A stretch of DNA of 44,345 nucleotides from an uncultured Bacteroidota bacterium (GCA_902586905.1 CACIJH010000011.1:1-44345), one strand, 5' to 3'. Positions 17,115 to 26,404 are shown, numbered from the stretch's first letter. Numbers and translations: made by a program. Notes: generated from the letters alone by a model not told the origin.

Positions 17115-19593
17115 ATTACATCTCACACTCATTGGCGTTGTCGCAATTCTTATTAGCTGCGAACCAAATAAACAACTTCCAACTGTAGTCACGCTCGACT
17201 CTAACTGGTCTTTTCGATCTGCCAACGCTGACGAGTGGCGCTCAGCAACTGTGCCAGGAAACATATATTCTGATCTGATCGATCATCAACTCATCGAAGA
17301 TCCCTTTATTGGAGCAAATGAGACAAAAGTACAGTGGGTTGCTGATTCAACATGGGTCTATCAAACCAATTTTGATGTGCCAACAACTACACTCAATAAA
17401 GAAAATATCCAACTTGAATTTGAGGGTCTTGATACCTATGCAAAGGTTTATTTGAATGACAGTTTATTGATTTCAACCAATAATGCATTCAGGACTTTTA
17501 AGGTTCCTGTCAAGGACTTCCTCTTGTCTCAAAACAAACTGTCGATTCATTTTGCCCCAACACAAGTCAAAGAGGAAATTGAGAAAAATAAACTCGATTA
17601 CACACTACCAGAGGGCAATCGTGTGTTTACGCGCAAAGCGCAGTTTCAATATGGTTGGGATTGGGGTCCGAAGCTAAATACCATGGGGATTTGGAAAGAT
17701 ATCTCCTTGCAGGCGTGGGATGATTCTTCTATTGAAAATATCTTTTTGAAAAAGGATTCCTATACGAATGAAAAAGCACAATTCACTGCTGTTGTAACTC
17801 TGACAAGCCCTCCAAATCAGGCAAGTACAATTGAGGTATTGGCCGATGGAAAAGAATTTTCTTTGGCAATACCTGCATCAAGTACAATGGATAAATTCGA
17901 GGTTCCCGTCACTATTGAAAACCCTACATTTTGGTGGCCCCATAATCTTGGCGATCCACACCTCTATCAAGTTGAAGTTCGATTGGTCAAAAACAAAACG
18001 ATAATGGATGAGGTCGTGTTACAACATGGCATACGCAATGTTTCACTCATTGCTGAAGAGGATGAACATGGTCAGTCCTTTTATTTCAATATCAATGGGG
18101 AGGCTGTGTATATGAAAGGGGCAAATTACATTCCACAACACAGTTTGCAGAATCGAGTCACAGATGCACATTATGAAAACTTACTCCAAAATGCTGTTGA
18201 TGCCAATATGAATATGCTTCGTGTATGGGGTGGTGGTATTTATGAAAATGATATTTTCTATGAGATATGCGATGAAAAAGGAATCCTATTGTGGCAGGAC
18301 TTTATGTATGCCTGTGCCATGTATCCAGGTGATGAAGAATTTTTGGAGAATGCCAAGCAAGAAGCAGAAGACCAACTGATACGTTTGCGAAATCACCCAA
18401 GTATTGTCTTGTGGTGTGGGAATAATGAAAACAATGAAGGTTGGCACAATTGGGGTTGGCAAGATGGAAAGACGCAAGCGCAGAAGGACAAAATATGGGG
18501 CGACTACTTAAAATTATTTGACAGTATTTTACCAGCAGAAGTAGCAAAACACACCCAACTTGATTATTGGGAAAGTTCCCCGAAATATGGACGTGGGAAT
18601 CCTAAGTATCAATTTGAGGGTGACGCTCATGATTGGTGGGTTTGGCATGATGCCTATCCATTTGAGCATTTTGAAGACCATGTTCCACGCTTTATGAGTG
18701 AGTTTGGGTTTCAGTCTTTTCCGAGTCAAGAGGCGATGAAATTCATCAATCAGTCTGATGATATTCAAATCGATACGGAGGGGATGAAATCACACCAAAA
18801 ACATCATCGTGGATATGCGCTCATTGATCTGTATATGGACAGGGATTATATGGTGCCAGAGAATGATGAGGATTATGCCTATGTGAGTCAACTGGTGCAG
18901 GCGCGTGGAATGCGATTGGGAATCGAGGCACACAGAAGAGCAAAGCCCTATAATATGGGTACCCTTTACTGGCAACTCAACGACTGTTGGCCAGGGATTT
19001 CATGGTCGAGTATCGATCATTTTGGCAATTGGAAAGCATTGCATTATGAGGCAAAAGAAGCATTTGAAAACATCCTCATTTCATATAAACGAGAAGGTGA
19101 TCAGGTTGATGTTTATCTTGTCAATGACTTATTGAAAAATCTAGAAGAAACCTTGGTGTTACAACTGTATGACTTCAAGGGAAATGTATTGTGGAGTTCC
19201 TCTACAGCAGTAGAAGTCGATAGGAATAGTAGCGTATTGGCTCAATCGTTTTTTGTTGAAAATATGGGCGATCTAGATGGAAATGAGGTCATGCTCGAGG
19301 CTAAGTATGGGGATCATACCAACACTTACTTTTTTGAAAAGCCTAAGAATTTGGCGTTGGGTGAAGCTGAGATTCACTTTGAGATCCAAAAAGTAGAGCA
19401 AGGGTTTTCCATTGATCTCACTTCGCCTGTATTGCAAAAGAACATCATGCTCATGGCTGCTGTTAAAGGACAGTTTTCTGACAACTATTTTGATTTGAAA
19501 GCGAACGAAAAGAAAACAATTTTGTTTCAGACTTCCTCCCCATTAATAGGAGAGGTTACTTATAAGAGTTTAAATCAATTGATGAAAGATTGA
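17107..19593 (+). CDS. GH2 beta-mannosidase lipoprotein
   Basis: Exo-beta-mannosidase of family GH2, predicted to cleave Man-beta-1,4 links such as Man-GlcNAc of the N-glycan core or mannan ends. It has 828 residues, starting with a lipoprotein signal (LIGVVAILISC). The N-terminal sugar-binding domain has GLDTYAKVYLND and FQYGWDWGPKLNTMGIWKDI, a block typical of beta-mannosidases. Catalytic residues are visible: acid/base Glu441 in WCGNNEN and nucleophile Glu532 in FMSEFGFQS. LYWQLNDCWPGISWSSID also fits this branch. Translation overlaps cutC by 8 nt. A bidirectional terminator follows and separates it from the convergent susD. Confidence 0.95.
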   Translation: MHKLHLTLIGVVAILISCEPNKQLPTVVTLDSNWSFRSANADEWRSATVPGNIYSDLIDHQLIEDPFIGANETKVQWVADSTWVYQTNFDVPTTTLNKENIQLEFEGLDTYAKVYLNDSLLISTNNAFRTFKVPVKDFLLSQNKLSIHFAPTQVKEEIEKNKLDYTLPEGNRVFTRKAQFQYGWDWGPKLNTMGIWKDISLQAWDDSSIENIFLKKDSYTNEKAQFTAVVTLTSPPNQASTIEVLADGKEFSLAIPASSTMDKFEVPVTIENPTFWWPHNLGDPHLYQVEVRLVKNKTIMDEVVLQHGIRNVSLIAEEDEHGQSFYFNINGEAVYMKGANYIPQHSLQNRVTDAHYENLLQNAVDANMNMLRVWGGGIYENDIFYEICDEKGILLWQDFMYACAMYPGDEEFLENAKQEAEDQLIRLRNHPSIVLWCGNNENNEGWHNWGWQDGKTQAQKDKIWGDYLKLFDSILPAEVAKHTQLDYWESSPKYGRGNPKYQFEGDAHDWWVWHDAYPFEHFEDHVPRFMSEFGFQSFPSQEAMKFINQSDDIQIDTEGMKSHQKHHRGYALIDLYMDRDYMVPENDEDYAYVSQLVQARGMRLGIEAHRRAKPYNMGTLYWQLNDCWPGISWSSIDHFGNWKALHYEAKEAFENILISYKREGDQVDVYLVNDLLKNLEETLVLQLYDFKGNVLWSSSTAVEVDRNSSVLAQSFFVENMGDLDGNEVMLEAKYGDHTNTYFFEKPKNLALGEAEIHFEIQKVEQGFSIDLTSPVLQKNIMLMAAVKGQFSDNYFDLKANEKKTILFQTSSPLIGEVTYKSLNQLMKD

Positions 19594-19620
19594 TTGGAAT
19601 TTGCTTTATTATTGAAAACA

Positions 19621-19649
19621 AAAAAAGCCTGCAAAATGCAGGCTTTTTT
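19621..19649. terminator. Bidirectional intrinsic terminator between mannosidase and susD
   Basis: AAAAAA-GCCTGCA-AAA-TGCAGGC-TTTTTT: a perfect 7-bp GC-rich stem with a 3-nt loop, flanked by A and T runs. It can end both the plus-strand mannosidase transcript and the minus-strand susCD transcript. Confidence 0.93.
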
Positions 19650-19680
19650 CAAACTAACTAAATATGAAAAACCAAATAAA

Positions 19681-21390
19681 TTATTTAGCATACCATAATT
19701 TTGTAGCCATATTGTCAGGCCCTTGAATAGAAACAGCAGCACTTACATTATCTCCGTTTGTATTATACGTGTCTGTTCCATATCTTAACCTCTGTGCTTG
19801 TCTACCATTCAGGTCCCCAGCAAAAGAGATTATGTCGTTATCATCGGATGTTATGACTGCTGCTGTAGGATACCCAGTATCTCTAACAATAGCCCAACTT
19901 TCGTATCCATTAGTGTAATTAACTAACCAACGTTGTGTTGCTATTTTCTCTAGTTTTTCTTCCATTGTACCAGATAACGAACCCATGTCAGAAGACAAAA
20001 AATCTGCTGAAGGGGCTGTACCCCAAACAGCCATAGCTTTTTCTAAGCCTAATTGATAGTAAGTATTTGCATCTCCACTAGCGAGTCCCTTTACAATTGC
20101 TTCTGCTATCATAAAATGTGAATCAGCCGATGCCATTACAACTTCCGGAAATTGCTCCTTCCCTTCATCGTTTCTAACTTGAGTTATAATATCTGCAGGC
20201 TCAGAAAACATTGTTCCTGGCATGTAACCTTTAAGCTTTGGGCTTATTCTTGAGGGCATCCCTATATAATTGGTGTTTTCTGGCATAGTGATAGTCAAAT
20301 CAGTAGCTGTTTCTGTCCACGTATAATCTTGATCTTGAACAAGACCGGCAGCATCAAGTGTGCTTTTAACGAAAGCAATATGAGCATCGATTAAGGCAAC
20401 ATTTTCACCTGTAGTTGGTTTTGTTATTGTCATTGTTCCGCCTACAGCAGGTTTAGTCATTAAAGGCAACCTTGGATCATCATAATCTTTCATTGCATTA
20501 TTCAAAGCCTGAGAAACTCTCCAATCGCTACCTCCACCTCCAAATGTATATACATCTCCATAGCATGCAGCGGAAGAAGCTCCCCATATGTTTGTTTCAG
20601 CAGGAAAACTTGCAAACATACCATCAACATCAGCCAATACTCCGGATGCAATTGCTTCTGAAGCAGCAGTAGCAGAAAAATCTTCTCCTGCAGCTCCATG
20701 GGCTCTTAGCGCTAATCGTAACTTTAAACTGTTTGCCATTTGTTTCCAGTTTTGCATATTACCATTAAATATTACATCATTTTCTGCAAGCTTCCCAAAA
20801 CCACTACCAGCTTCTGTTTTATCACCAATAATTTCTATTGCTTCATCAAGTTCAGCAATTATTCCTTTATATATGGTTAATTGGTCATCGAACTTAGGTA
20901 AAGCTATATCTGGATCAGATGCTTCTGTGTATGGGATCATTCCATAGGCATCTGTAAATTGTTGGTAATAGACCCCTTTCATTATAAGCCCTAGAGCATA
21001 ATACATTTCATCCTCTAAAGAGCCCCCTTCTTTGACATTATTCAAATATGAAGTTAAGACAGTATTGTAACCCGATAGGTGGTTCCAACAACCAAAGTCT
21101 GACCAAAAGCTATTATATAACCATCCTAAATCGCCATCCCAACTAGATCCGGCCCATCCATTAGATGATTGGCCAGAAAATTGATCAACGTGTATTACAT
21201 TTCCTAGCCAGCGAGGAAACATATTACCTTTTAGAAGCCTTTGCTGAATTTCAGTAACAAAAAACTTGGCACTGATATCTTCAGTAGAAAGTGCATCAGG
21301 TTGTGTGTTTATTTCATCAAAATCATCTGTACAGGACAGAGCTGTAGCCATTAATAAACTAGTAAAGATTAATAATATTCTATTTTTCAT
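19681..21390 (-). CDS. susD-like: SusD/RagB-family glycan-binding lipoprotein (SusD-like_2 branch)
   Basis: Outer-membrane lipoprotein that caps the SusC transporter and captures glycan. The 569 residues start with a lipoprotein signal ending ATALSC, followed by TDDFDEINTQPDAL, the usual start of the SusD-like_2 branch. The helical part includes YYQQFTDAYGMIPYTEA and the C-terminal block has MIAEAIVKG and GYESWAIVRDTGYP. It lies 16 nt downstream of susC, so the two are one transcript. No separate surface-glycan-binding lipoprotein follows. Ligand cannot be read from sequence; neighbouring enzymes suggest mannose/GlcNAc-containing glycan. Confidence 0.94.
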   Translation of the reverse strand: MKNRILLIFTSLLMATALSCTDDFDEINTQPDALSTEDISAKFFVTEIQQRLLKGNMFPRWLGNVIHVDQFSGQSSNGWAGSSWDGDLGWLYNSFWSDFGCWNHLSGYNTVLTSYLNNVKEGGSLEDEMYYALGLIMKGVYYQQFTDAYGMIPYTEASDPDIALPKFDDQLTIYKGIIAELDEAIEIIGDKTEAGSGFGKLAENDVIFNGNMQNWKQMANSLKLRLALRAHGAAGEDFSATAASEAIASGVLADVDGMFASFPAETNIWGASSAACYGDVYTFGGGGSDWRVSQALNNAMKDYDDPRLPLMTKPAVGGTMTITKPTTGENVALIDAHIAFVKSTLDAAGLVQDQDYTWTETATDLTITMPENTNYIGMPSRISPKLKGYMPGTMFSEPADIITQVRNDEGKEQFPEVVMASADSHFMIAEAIVKGLASGDANTYYQLGLEKAMAVWGTAPSADFLSSDMGSLSGTMEEKLEKIATQRWLVNYTNGYESWAIVRDTGYPTAAVITSDDNDIISFAGDLNGRQAQRLRYGTDTYNTNGDNVSAAVSIQGPDNMATKLWYAK

Positions 21391-21406
21391 TTTTTATGTA
21401 TTTATA

Positions 21407-24400
21407 TTAAAAATTCAATGTTAGATTTATACCTAAACTTCTTAATGTTGGCATAGCATTGTGGGACATACCTTGTGTACCAAATGATGTTCCCAGCACC
21501 ATTTCAGGATCTATATCATCAGCACTCTTAGATAAGAAAAATAAGTTTCTTCCCACCAATTGAATGTTTGCACTTTGAAGTCCAAATTGTTCAACACCAG
21601 AAATATTGTACCCTATTGAAAGTTCTCTTAATCTAATGTTGTCTTGATCAAAAATATAGTTCCCAGAAACGTTACCCATCGCTGTCCAATATTCTTCTCC
21701 AGAAATACGTTCTGTATTAGCAACTCCAGTTCCGGTATTAATTCCGTTTACTAAAATTCCATCACGGTATTGAAGACTTCTTTTAGATACACCTTGTCGA
21801 TCTAAATCAGCAGAGGTTTGTGAATAAATTTGACCGCCTACACGAGCATCTATTAAAAAACTCATGGAGAAATCATTGAACCTTATGGTGTTAGACCATC
21901 CAGCCAAGAAATCGGGTTCTGTGTTTCCTAGGAGCTCTGTAGGAGCAGCAGATGCAGTGGGTATTCCACTCGCGTCAGTTTCACCAGTTAAAACTTTACC
22001 ATAAATATCCCCAATACTTCCTCCTTCAGTAGCTTTAACAGCAATATTATTATCAGAAGAGGTGTTGTAAGTAAAGTTGTCCAATCCATCTGTTAAATCC
22101 TCAACTTTATTTTCATTTTTTGAATAAAAAAGCGAAGTGTTCCAAACAAGATTATTTGAATCAATCAAAGTTGCGCCAAGTGCAATCTCCAGACCCTTAT
22201 TAGACACTAAACCAATATTTGTTCTATTAAAGGTAAAGCCCGTAGATGCTGCTACTGGGACATCAAAAATTAAATCTTCTGTTTCGATATTGTATAAAGT
22301 TACATCTAAATTAAGTTTATTGCTAAGCATACTTAATTCTAATCCAAACTCAGAAGACGTTACTGTTTCAGGTTTTAAATCTGGATTAAATTTAATAGGT
22401 GAATTACTTAAGACTGTTAACCCAAGGTAACCTTGCCCAGGAACATTGTATGTTTGATTAAGCTGATATGGATCTGTATCATTACCTACTTCTGCTAGAC
22501 TAGCACGAACTTTAAATAAATTGAAAAAATTCTGTTCTGGATCAATAAACCTGTTAAGTATAGCAGATAAACTCAAAGAACTGTATGCATAAGATCTATT
22601 ATTTTCACTTAAAGTAGATGACCAGTCATTGCGTAGAGAACCATCAAGATATAAGAAATTATCATACGCTAAATTAACAGAACCATAAGCGGAATTTACT
22701 TTTTTAACGGCCAGTGGTGCTTCAACTGGTGAATTAACAGTCTTCAAGTTTGAAACAAAAAATTTCGTCGGGATTTTAAAATCGGAACCAAAAATCATCA
22801 TACCTTCGGAGCTTCTTTTAGATAAATTACCCCCTAAATTAGCTATAACATTTAATTTTTCTGAAAATTGATGATTAGCAGTGAATAAAACTTCCGAGTT
22901 TAATTCCCCAAATTGACTTTCCTGAATCATCATTTGTCCTTCATCTGAGTAGTGATGTCCAGGTTTTTTGACTTCTATGTCTCTAATGTTAGTTACATCA
23001 GCACCAACACGAATAAAAGCACTTAACCAATCCGTAAACTCATAATTTATTTTAGTGTAACCTAAAAATCTATTTCTTCTTACTGAACTTTCATCATGAA
23101 GAGCCATCCAAAAAGGATTCCCAATTATGCCGTCTCCATATGTAATAACTTTAAATTCTGAAGGAGTTCCAGGATTCTCCATTTGATAATTACGCATGTC
23201 ATCAATAGCTACGTTTCTTGGCATTCTGTATAAATAACCAATGAGGCCTTGTGCTCCAACTGAAGATGCTCTACCAGTTACTTCTTGAGTAAAATAGGTG
23301 GCCTTAGCGTCAACGGTCAATCTATCAGAAAGATTTGTTATTGATCTTAAATTAAAGTTATGACTTTCTAAATCAGATCCCTCAACAATTGACTCAGATG
23401 AGTTATTTGTATATGAAAATCGTGTTGATCCACTTTCTGATCCTTTATCGATTGATAGGGATGTTATTGCTCTAACTCCAGCTCTAAAAAAATTCTCAAC
23501 ATTATTAGGTTTAGCGCTGTAAGCTTTATTTGTTCCATCATAATATGGTTGTGAAGAACCATCTAATTTACCACCCCAAGATAACTCTGACCAGCTTCCA
23601 CTTGAACGATCTAAATTTGGAGCACCTAAGGATCCTTGCCCATACTGGTTTTGAAAATCTGGTAAAAACATAGGATTATCAACATATAGGTTTGTTTTTA
23701 AAGTTACACCTAACCTATCAGACCTTGAACCTTTTTTAGTCGTAATAAGTATTACCCCATTACCTGCTCTTGATCCGTAAAGTGCTGATGCTGCAGGCCC
23801 TTTGAGTACAGATATGGTTTCAACGTCATCAGGATTTATATCTGAAATACCCCCACCAGCAATACTTGGTTCAAAACTTACCTGACCACCCTCATTATTG
23901 GAACCAGCTTCTCTTTGGCCACCGTCATTACTAAGTGGTAATGATGCATTAATTGGCATACCATCAACAACAATAAGTGCCTGAGAATTACCAGCTAAAG
24001 AATTGTTACCTCTTATTGTAATTCTTGATCCAGAACCAAGAGATCCTGCAGCAGATACCTGAAGGCCTGCAACCTTACCTGTAAGAGAACTAGCAAGGTT
24101 ATTATCCTTAATTGTATTCACATTATCGCCAGCAACTTCAGTGACTGCATAACCCAATGATTTTTTTTCTCGAGAAATACCAAGAGCTGTGATGACAACC
24201 TCGTCCAGTAATTGGTCTTCTTGTAGTACAAAATCAATTTGCGAAGAAGAATCTACACTTGACTCTTGTGTTGCATATCCAACAAAAGAGGCAACCAATA
24301 CATCGCCAGCAGAAGCCTCTATGCTAAAGTTCCCATCAAAATCAGTTGTTGTTCCAGTGTTTGTACCCTTCACAACAATCGTGGCACCAGGAAGTGGTCC

Positions 24401-24502
24401 ATCCGCTGTTGTTACAGTTCCAGAAACTGTCTGCTGAGCCATCACATTGGAAGTGAACAACGCAATCAACAAAATTGTTAAATAGTTTATTAATATTTTC
24501 AT
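21407..24502 (-). CDS. susC-like: SusC/RagA-family TonB-dependent outer-membrane transporter
   Basis: Outer-membrane importer of oligosaccharides, powered by TonB. From the chosen start at 24502 it has 1031 residues: signal peptide MKILINYLTILLIALFTSNV, a carboxypeptidase-regulatory-like domain (VSGTVTTADGPLPGATI), a TonB-box region (LDEVVITALG), a plug domain, then a 22-strand barrel ending in aromatic Phe (NLTLNF). The longer in-frame start at 24574 would lie upstream of the predicted transcription start and inside the regulatory site, so it was rejected. There is no N-terminal STN extension, so no coupling to an anti-sigma factor is expected. It forms an operon with susD. Confidence 0.96.
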   Translation of the reverse strand: MKILINYLTILLIALFTSNVMAQQTVSGTVTTADGPLPGATIVVKGTNTGTTTDFDGNFSIEASAGDVLVASFVGYATQESSVDSSSQIDFVLQEDQLLDEVVITALGISREKKSLGYAVTEVAGDNVNTIKDNNLASSLTGKVAGLQVSAAGSLGSGSRITIRGNNSLAGNSQALIVVDGMPINASLPLSNDGGQREAGSNNEGGQVSFEPSIAGGGISDINPDDVETISVLKGPAASALYGSRAGNGVILITTKKGSRSDRLGVTLKTNLYVDNPMFLPDFQNQYGQGSLGAPNLDRSSGSWSELSWGGKLDGSSQPYYDGTNKAYSAKPNNVENFFRAGVRAITSLSIDKGSESGSTRFSYTNNSSESIVEGSDLESHNFNLRSITNLSDRLTVDAKATYFTQEVTGRASSVGAQGLIGYLYRMPRNVAIDDMRNYQMENPGTPSEFKVITYGDGIIGNPFWMALHDESSVRRNRFLGYTKINYEFTDWLSAFIRVGADVTNIRDIEVKKPGHHYSDEGQMMIQESQFGELNSEVLFTANHQFSEKLNVIANLGGNLSKRSSEGMMIFGSDFKIPTKFFVSNLKTVNSPVEAPLAVKKVNSAYGSVNLAYDNFLYLDGSLRNDWSSTLSENNRSYAYSSLSLSAILNRFIDPEQNFFNLFKVRASLAEVGNDTDPYQLNQTYNVPGQGYLGLTVLSNSPIKFNPDLKPETVTSSEFGLELSMLSNKLNLDVTLYNIETEDLIFDVPVAASTGFTFNRTNIGLVSNKGLEIALGATLIDSNNLVWNTSLFYSKNENKVEDLTDGLDNFTYNTSSDNNIAVKATEGGSIGDIYGKVLTGETDASGIPTASAAPTELLGNTEPDFLAGWSNTIRFNDFSMSFLIDARVGGQIYSQTSADLDRQGVSKRSLQYRDGILVNGINTGTGVANTERISGEEYWTAMGNVSGNYIFDQDNIRLRELSIGYNISGVEQFGLQSANIQLVGRNLFFLSKSADDIDPEMVLGTSFGTQGMSHNAMPTLRSLGINLTLNF

Positions 24503-24526
24503 AATGATTTCATTTTGGTTATGTGT

Positions 24527-24534
24527 CAAAAGTA
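24527..24534 (-). promoter_or_regulatory. Predicted -7 element (TACTTTTG) of susC
   Basis: Perfect TAnnTTTG on the minus strand, 24 nt before the susC start codon. A weak TTTTTTAG -33-like element lies 20 nt upstream. The predicted leader is about 20 nt. Confidence 0.75.
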
Positions 24535-24565
24535 CACCGCCTGATTGCATTGTGCTAAAAAACAC

Positions 24566-24585
24566 ATACTGCAATTTGACTGCAA
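24566..24585 (-). promoter_or_regulatory. Predicted activator site of susC, shared with the GH92 gene
   Basis: Minus-strand TTGCAGTCAAATTGCAGTAT: a direct repeat TTGCA-N6-TTGCA with 11-bp period. It differs from the GH92 site at only 2 of 20 positions and ends 31 nt before the -7 element, the same spacing. Its place upstream of the -33 region suits an activator. Confidence 0.7.
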
Positions 24586-24620
24586 AAACTATTAATATGG
24601 TAAAAAAAAGGTGTAATTAT

Positions 24621-26342
24621 TTAAATACTGAAAATAAAAGCATTTAAATCTTGTTTTTTGTCTAAACTCAATTTTTTTGCCAAGCGATAGCGCTGACTTT
24701 GAACGGTGCGCAAGGAAATGCCAGAAATTTGAGCAATTTCATTGTTGCTTTTATTCATTTTTATGTAGGCGATCAAACGTAAATCAACTTTTGACAATTT
24801 GTAATTTTCGTTGAGTTTTTTGTAAAAATCTGGAAACACCTCAACAAACTTTTTGTCAAACTCACTGTAGGCACTTTCTGAATTAATCAAAGACGAAATT
24901 TCTCTTTTCATGCGATTCACACAAGTGGCTGGAAGCTCCTTATCATCCCCTAAACTTTTTCTAAAGTTTTGAAGATACTCGTTGCGCTGGATGATAAAAT
25001 TGGTTTTGCTAAATAGTTCTCTTTTCTTCGCATTGAGCTCCTCCTCCATTCGATTTCTCTCGAGCTCTAATCTTGTGCTTCTTTCGCGCTGTAAATGATT
25101 ATTTATTCGGAGAATGACAACCAATAATATCAGGATAAGAGCAAAGCCGGAAAATAGTAGCTGTGCGCGATTATACCTGATTTCACTCTCATTAATTTCA
25201 GCTTGTTTTTCAGACAACAAAATGATGTTCTCAACATTATCAAGCGACTTATAGGGGTCAATTTGTGACTGTTTGCTGTAATATATGATCGAATCTTTGA
25301 TTGATAACAGCTGATCAAATTCCCCCAAATTCTGGTAAGTGTCGGCCAGTAATTGAAAATTTCTGATTCTACTGTCGCCTTTGATAAATTGCTCAGAGTG
25401 TCTGTTGAAAATAGATCCTATATTATTTTCCAGTATCGATTTTGCAAGTGTAAAATTCTTAAGTCCAATATGACACTCGGCAATAGATACGTTCAATCCT
25501 GGTATTTCATTAATGAAAGATTTTGCTAACGTTTTTGCTTGCATAAACATTGCTAAGGACTTTGAAAACCGTTGTTTGTTTTTTAAATAATCGGCATAAG
25601 TTGAAATGGCCTCAGAGTAGTTCAATTGAATCTCTGAATCACTTGAAAAGGAAGGTTCCAAAGATTCTTTCTCAAAGACTGACTTCGAAAGATCGAGATA
25701 GGTAAGTGCCTCCTCGGTATTGTCCTGCAGCAAATATAAATTGATAAACTGCGTGTAAGATTTAATGATATCTGAGGGCTTATCAATTAATTGTCTACGT
25801 GTTAATATCTTTTTGTAGTATTGAAGAGATTCTTCAAAATCTCCCAAGGTGTAGCTGATCATCGCCAAATTTCCCTCAACAGTATTCAGCCCAAAAAACT
25901 TGTCTTCATTGTGCATTTCTTCATACAACTCAAAATTTTCAATTGCCTCAAAATAAAAATTGCGAGCTCTCTCAAAATCACCATAATTTAGATAGGAGTT
26001 TCCAAGGGTCACCAAAATCCAAGGCGGTTTTGTAATTTTTTTGAACAATCTCTGCTCGACAGGCAAGCTCTCAAAAACCCTCAAAGCCTGAAACAAATAA
26101 TCAAAAGATTCTTTTTCAAAATTGATGTAATATAAGGTTTGACCAATCAAATAATTTGTGTCATAAACATCCCAACTCAGTTTGTTAAAATCAGAAGTAG
26201 AAATCGCTCGATATCCAAAATCAAGTGCTTTTTCAGGGTCTTTAATCGTATATTTTCGAATGGAATCATTCAAGGAGGAAATCGATTGGCTGTGCAACAG
26301 TTGCAAGCCAATGACGAACATTAAAACAAAAAATCTATTCAT
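24621..26342 (-). CDS. Membrane-bound TPR-LuxR-type transcriptional regulator
   Basis: Likely regulator of the glycan locus, 573 residues. In order: a signal peptide (1-19, FFVLMFVIGLQLLHS); TPR-like helical repeats from about 30 to 375, predicted periplasmic; one membrane helix at about 391-412; a charged coiled coil (about 415-450); and a C-terminal helix-turn-helix of LuxR/GerE type at about 520-573 (NNEIAQISGISLRTVQSQRYRLAKKL). No kinase or receiver domain is present, so the signal would pass directly from the TPR domain to DNA across the membrane. It lies just upstream of susC in the same direction, 118 nt away. Its own upstream region has a partial copy of the shared site, which suggests autoregulation (inference). 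Confidence 0.85.
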   Translation of the reverse strand: MNRFFVLMFVIGLQLLHSQSISSLNDSIRKYTIKDPEKALDFGYRAISTSDFNKLSWDVYDTNYLIGQTLYYINFEKESFDYLFQALRVFESLPVEQRLFKKITKPPWILVTLGNSYLNYGDFERARNFYFEAIENFELYEEMHNEDKFFGLNTVEGNLAMISYTLGDFEESLQYYKKILTRRQLIDKPSDIIKSYTQFINLYLLQDNTEEALTYLDLSKSVFEKESLEPSFSSDSEIQLNYSEAISTYADYLKNKQRFSKSLAMFMQAKTLAKSFINEIPGLNVSIAECHIGLKNFTLAKSILENNIGSIFNRHSEQFIKGDSRIRNFQLLADTYQNLGEFDQLLSIKDSIIYYSKQSQIDPYKSLDNVENIILLSEKQAEINESEIRYNRAQLLFSGFALILILLVVILRINNHLQRERSTRLELERNRMEEELNAKKRELFSKTNFIIQRNEYLQNFRKSLGDDKELPATCVNRMKREISSLINSESAYSEFDKKFVEVFPDFYKKLNENYKLSKVDLRLIAYIKMNKSNNEIAQISGISLRTVQSQRYRLAKKLSLDKKQDLNAFIFSI

Positions 26343-26385
26343 TTTAGTTTTCCTCTACTAATATTATTAAAGCTAATGTACGATA

Positions 26386-26404
26386 ATACTGCAAAAAAAT
26401 GCAA
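26386..26404 (-). promoter_or_regulatory. Partial copy of the TTGCA direct repeat upstream of the TPR-LuxR gene
   Basis: The minus strand has TTGCA-N5-TTGCAGTAT, the same two half-sites as at susC but with a spacer one base shorter. It lies about 44 nt before the start codon. The second half may also act as a -33 TTTG, with TAGCTTTA (one mismatch to TAnnTTTG) 16 nt downstream of it. Confidence 0.4.

Noticed and set aside
24503-24574. Longer in-frame N-terminus for SusC from 24574
   Set aside because: It would begin inside the TTGCA site, upstream of the TACTTTTG promoter element, and would place 24 residues before a good signal peptide.
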